Assembly (NCBI GenBank): GCA_017744805.1
Contig: JAGIAP010000004.1
Span: 1 to 42,050 of the forward strand
DNA: 42,050 nt
Source: Chitinophagaceae bacterium
Lineage (GTDB): Bacteria; Bacteroidota; Bacteroidia; Chitinophagales; Chitinophagaceae
Direction of reading: 5' to 3'
Shown: positions 39,444 through 42,050 of the stretch, piece after piece
Numbering within the stretch: position 1 is the stretch's first letter
Layout: each line of letters opens with the position of its first letter
Notes under the pieces: generated by a model
Told to the model about the DNA's origin: nothing
The model's database searches: none
Seen by the model: the letters and a program-made list of their open reading frames with translations, nothing else
Made by a program: the position numbers and the translations under genes

Positions 39444-40061
39444 ATGAGGACAATCGTACAGATAGCCATATCATTCCTGTTCACCGTATCCCTGTTCAGT
39501 TGTGCGGACAAACCCAAGCCTGCCGCTCCTGCTCCCACTATCCCCATTGTGCTGGAAGGCAAGCGCGTGGATGTTTCCAGCCTGTACTCGAGAAATAAGG
39601 AGGATCTCATCGAAAGTCTTTACCAGGAGCTGATCAGCAAGTCCGAAGAATTGAAAGCCCTGGATGCAGAGATCAAAACCCTGGGCAAATTGCAGCAACA
39701 GGCCATGGATAGTTTCCGTCTTTTCAACAATAAGAACCAGTCCTACTACGAGTCTGCCAGGCTTACCGTGAACAATATCAAAGATTCCATTTTCCGTAAA
39801 AAAGTGCAGGCCATCGTTGATGAGAGCCTGAAACAATATAATCACCATACCGGCACACACAGGCAGTTGGATAGCCTGATTTCCAGGAAGAATATTACCA
39901 TCAATGATCTTTACATCTTGTTGAAAGTAGTGAAGACCTTACCCGCCATGCATAATTTCCAGCAGGAAAGGATGCCTGGAACGGGTGCAGCGGCTGATCT
40001 GAACAATCACCTGGATAGCCTGATGGTCCAACTGGATTCCATGACCCAGGTAAAAAAATAA
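39444..40061 (+). CDS. Lipoprotein with helical, coiled-coil-like body
   Basis: This 205-residue protein starts with a lipoprotein leader (MRTIVQIAISFLFTVSLFSC, lipobox Cys at about residue 20) and a Pro/Ala-rich linker. The rest is mostly alpha-helical and rich in Glu, Lys, Leu and Gln (EDLIESLYQELISKSEELKA, AEIKTLGKLQQQAMDSFRLF), with a heptad-like pattern. No enzyme motif was found. The family was not recognised; it may be an envelope tether or spacer. The ATG at 39444 is set by the lipoprotein signal; an upstream start at 39408 would add 12 unlikely residues. A GH18 chitinase gene follows after 78 bases. Confidence 0.75.
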   Translation: MRTIVQIAISFLFTVSLFSCADKPKPAAPAPTIPIVLEGKRVDVSSLYSRNKEDLIESLYQELISKSEELKALDAEIKTLGKLQQQAMDSFRLFNNKNQSYYESARLTVNNIKDSIFRKKVQAIVDESLKQYNHHTGTHRQLDSLISRKNITINDLYILLKVVKTLPAMHNFQQERMPGTGAAADLNNHLDSLMVQLDSMTQVKK

Positions 40062-40139
40062 TTCAGGACCTGAAACTGTTCCCGTACCAGCAGTTACAGA
40101 TCGCCGTTTTCAGGCACCATAATTATACAAACCGATACT

Positions 40140-41237
40140 ATGGTACGTAGCATCCTTATATCTTGCAGCCTTCTCTTCATAGCATTCAATGCGGGCGCCC
40201 AGTCCTCCAGGACGAAGGATCTTGCAGTGATCGCCTACTACACGGGTAACACCACCGAGATAGATGAATACCCTGTAGAAAAACTCACCCATATCATTTT
40301 CAGTTTTTGCTACCTGAAGGACAATAAGCTGGTCACCGGTAACAAAGAGGCCGATGCGCGGATCAGGAAACTGGTATCATTGAAAAAGAAATATCCCGGG
40401 CTGAAAATATTGCTATCACTGGGCGGCTGGGGTGGTTGCAAGGATTGCTCTCCGGTTTTCTCTTCTGTGGAAGGCAGGGAGATCTTCGCCAGTTCCGTGA
40501 AAGAGATGCTGGATTCATTCAAGGCAGATGGCATAGATCTCGATTGGGAATATCCCGCTATCGAAGGTTATCCCGGTCATCCTTACAAACCGGAAGATAG
40601 AAGCAATTTCACTGCACTCATCAAAGCGCTGCGCGATAAATTGGGAAAGAAGAAAGAGATCAGCTTTGCAGCAGGTGGCTTCACCAAATTTCTACAGGAG
40701 TCCATCGAATGGGATAAAGTGATGCCGATGCTGGACAGGGTAAACCTCATGACCTATGACCTCATCAACGGCTACAGCCCTGTAACCGGCCACCACACAG
40801 CCTTGTATTCAACCGGCAAGCAGATCGAATCAACAGACCATGCCGTACGATATCTCGATTCAATGGGTGTACCGCTCAATAAGATGGTGATCGGCACCGC
40901 CTTTTATGCCAGGGTATTTGAAGGGGCAGATTCAGTTTGGAGTGGTGTGAACCGGCCGGCAAAATTCAAAAGCTTTGTTCCCTACAAGCATCTGGAGAAG
41001 GAATATTCAGCGGCCCATGGATTCATTACTCACTGGGATGAACAAGCGCAGGCGCCTTACCGTTACAACCCGGAGAAGAAGCTTTTCGCCACCTACGATG
41101 ATCTGCGGTCCATCCGGCTTAAAACAGAATATGCCATCGGCAAAGGGCTCAATGGCATCATGTTTTGGGAACTGACACTGGACCGTCCCAGTGGCGGCCT
41201 GTTGGATGAGATATACAAAGTAAAAATTACCTATTGA
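40140..41237 (+). CDS. GH18 family glycoside hydrolase (chitinase-like)
   Basis: This 365-residue exported enzyme has a signal peptide (MVRSILISCSLLFIAFNAGA) followed directly by a GH18 catalytic barrel. The first strand reads LAVIAYYTGN. The SxGG motif is in ILLSLGGWGGC (about residues 92-102), and the catalytic DxxDxDxE is in DGIDLDWEYP (about residues 130-139). MTYDLINGY and MFWELTLD are the later barrel signatures. It has no chitin-binding or T9SS domain, so it may act in the periplasm on soluble chitooligosaccharides. The 3' end overlaps the convergent SRPBCC gene by seven bases. There is an imperfect hairpin just upstream (CCTGAAA with TTTCAGG). Confidence 0.94.
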   Translation: MVRSILISCSLLFIAFNAGAQSSRTKDLAVIAYYTGNTTEIDEYPVEKLTHIIFSFCYLKDNKLVTGNKEADARIRKLVSLKKKYPGLKILLSLGGWGGCKDCSPVFSSVEGREIFASSVKEMLDSFKADGIDLDWEYPAIEGYPGHPYKPEDRSNFTALIKALRDKLGKKKEISFAAGGFTKFLQESIEWDKVMPMLDRVNLMTYDLINGYSPVTGHHTALYSTGKQIESTDHAVRYLDSMGVPLNKMVIGTAFYARVFEGADSVWSGVNRPAKFKSFVPYKHLEKEYSAAHGFITHWDEQAQAPYRYNPEKKLFATYDDLRSIRLKTEYAIGKGLNGIMFWELTLDRPSGGLLDEIYKVKITY

Positions 41238-41722
41238 TGCTCCACCTGCTTTTTCAGATTATCCAGTGATCTCTCCATCGGCGGCCCCAATTGCTTGTCA
41301 AAAATAATACTGCCGATCTTTTCCCAGGGATACCAGCGTAGTTGGAAATCGAAATACCATTGAATGGCGGTAACACCATTGAGATTGAAACAGGCCATAC
41401 CGGCATGGATATCCCGGCCACTCTGCTGATGCCAGGTGCTGAGCACGCTATCGGCTTTCACCGCTGTCATTTCTATCTGTACCTGGTCTGAGGAGAAACT
41501 ATTCTCTTCATACTTCACATCCTTGTACTGCGGGTTATCCAGCATCACATTCCAGCTTTTCCAGTTGCGGATATCCTTCAGGTGCGGCATCACGGAATCC
41601 ACGGGTGCATGGATATCGATGGCACGGCTCACACGTACATGCGAAGGGATGAGCAGGCTCAACAAGAAAATAACCAGGAAGATCGCCACAAAACTGATGA
41701 TGGCCAATTTGATCAAACGCAT
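41231..41722 (-). CDS. Membrane-anchored SRPBCC (START-like) domain protein
   Basis: This 163-residue protein starts with an N-terminal membrane helix (LAIISFVAIFLVIFLLSLLI) and continues as a START-like/polyketide-cyclase fold. The fold begins HVRVSRAIDIHAPVDSVMPH, followed by IRNWKSWNVMLDNPQY and a C-terminal helix GPPMERSLDNLKKQVEH. Such domains bind hydrophobic ligands in an internal cavity. The ligand is unknown. It is transcribed towards the chitinase gene, and its 5' end faces the ABC permease gene 19 bases away on the same strand, so it is likely the last gene of that transcript. Confidence 0.85.
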   Translation of the reverse strand: MRLIKLAIISFVAIFLVIFLLSLLIPSHVRVSRAIDIHAPVDSVMPHLKDIRNWKSWNVMLDNPQYKDVKYEENSFSSDQVQIEMTAVKADSVLSTWHQQSGRDIHAGMACFNLNGVTAIQWYFDFQLRWYPWEKIGSIIFDKQLGPPMERSLDNLKKQVEHQ

Positions 41723-41741
41723 AAAAAAACGGATTAAGGGA

Positions 41742-42050
41742 TCACTCCCATTTGAATGTTTTCACGGCCAGTCCATAAGCTACCACGGCCCATCCGAGCA
41801 GGATGGCCAGCTCTCCGCCTACTTCCCAGATATGAGCGCCTTCGAATGAGATCTTTCTCATGGCGTCGTTCATGGCGGTAAGTGGCAGGAATTTCAGGAC
41901 CGGTTGCAAGAAAGCCGGCAGTAAGGTTTTGGGGAAGAAGGTGCCGGACAAAAAGAATTGCGGGAACATGAACAGGTTGGCATATACCGGGATCACATGC
42001 TGGCTCTTCGCCAGGCCACTGATGGTATAACCGAAACCCATGAATACCAC
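41742..42050 (-). CDS. ABC-2 type transporter permease, C-terminal part
   Basis: This is the last 102 residues of a membrane permease that continues beyond the window. Three hydrophobic segments are seen, around MGFGYTISGLAKSQHVIPVY, ANLFMFPQFFLSGTFFPKTL and GELAILLGWAVVAYGLAVKT. The stretch FLSGTFFPKTLLPAFLQPVL with PLTAMNDAMRKI matches the ABC-2 family signature just before the last helix. The ATPase partner is expected outside the window, on the far side. The visible in-frame GTG at the window edge is not the true start. Confidence 0.88.
   Translation of the reverse strand: MVFMGFGYTISGLAKSQHVIPVYANLFMFPQFFLSGTFFPKTLLPAFLQPVLKFLPLTAMNDAMRKISFEGAHIWEVGGELAILLGWAVVAYGLAVKTFKWE

Overview
The window reads as a chromosomal segment of a member of the Bacteroidota, most likely family Chitinophagaceae. 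Support comes from the parA-parB-DUF5683-dapB gene order, a secreted protein with the gliding-motility/type IX secretion C-terminal domain, a DUF4382 lipoprotein, several promoters of the TAnnTTTG type, few Shine-Dalgarno sequences and ECF sigma factors paired with membrane proteins. No plasmid, phage, transposase, rRNA or CRISPR signature was seen. The species cannot be named from this sequence.

Layout. 0.1-3.4 kb: chromosome partitioning genes parA and parB, a DUF5683 membrane protein and lysine/peptidoglycan gene dapB. 3.5-5.7 kb: a stand-alone LuxR-type DNA-binding protein, an Rrf2 regulator with an iron-sulfur-like cysteine cluster, and ahcY. 5.9-12.6 kb: small housekeeping genes (thioredoxin-fold protein, phoH, inorganic pyrophosphatase, half-size TauE permease, NlpC/P60 hydrolase, sigma factor plus membrane partner, guanine-deaminase-like enzyme). 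12.7-17.5 kb: M61 peptidase, a lipoprotein, DoxX, queD. 17.5-24.7 kb: DUF4382 lipoprotein, fatty-acid hydroxylase, an odd tRNA-Cys-like gene, DUF72, an outer-membrane barrel and a DsbA-like protein. 24.8-32.9 kb: clpB, a serine-hydrolase-fold protein with a lost active site, a 1151-residue T9SS-type protein and a DHFR-like reductase. 33-42 kb: sodium/solute symporter, queG, a sigma factor overlapping a membrane-plus-barrel protein, bioA, a lipoprotein, a GH18 chitinase, an SRPBCC protein and the end of an ABC permease.

Genes that act together: parA/parB in segregation; the two sigma/partner pairs (11.2-12.2 kb and 35.8-38.0 kb) in envelope signalling; queD and queG in queuosine biosynthesis, far apart here; ClpB and the thioredoxin-fold proteins in protein quality control.

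The most unusual structure is a family of four about 145-153 bp palindromic elements (14590-14738, 15161-15306, 23384-23527, 23922-24074). Their long inverted-repeat arms share a conserved core, and stem bases change in a compensatory way. They form two convergent pairs, each framing a gene-free spacer of about 400 bp. Other items worth checking are the tRNA-Cys-like gene with C33 and G73, the sigma factor/trans-envelope fusion protein, a possible pseudoknot leader on queG, and two genes with promoter elements so close to the start codon that their mRNAs may be leaderless.
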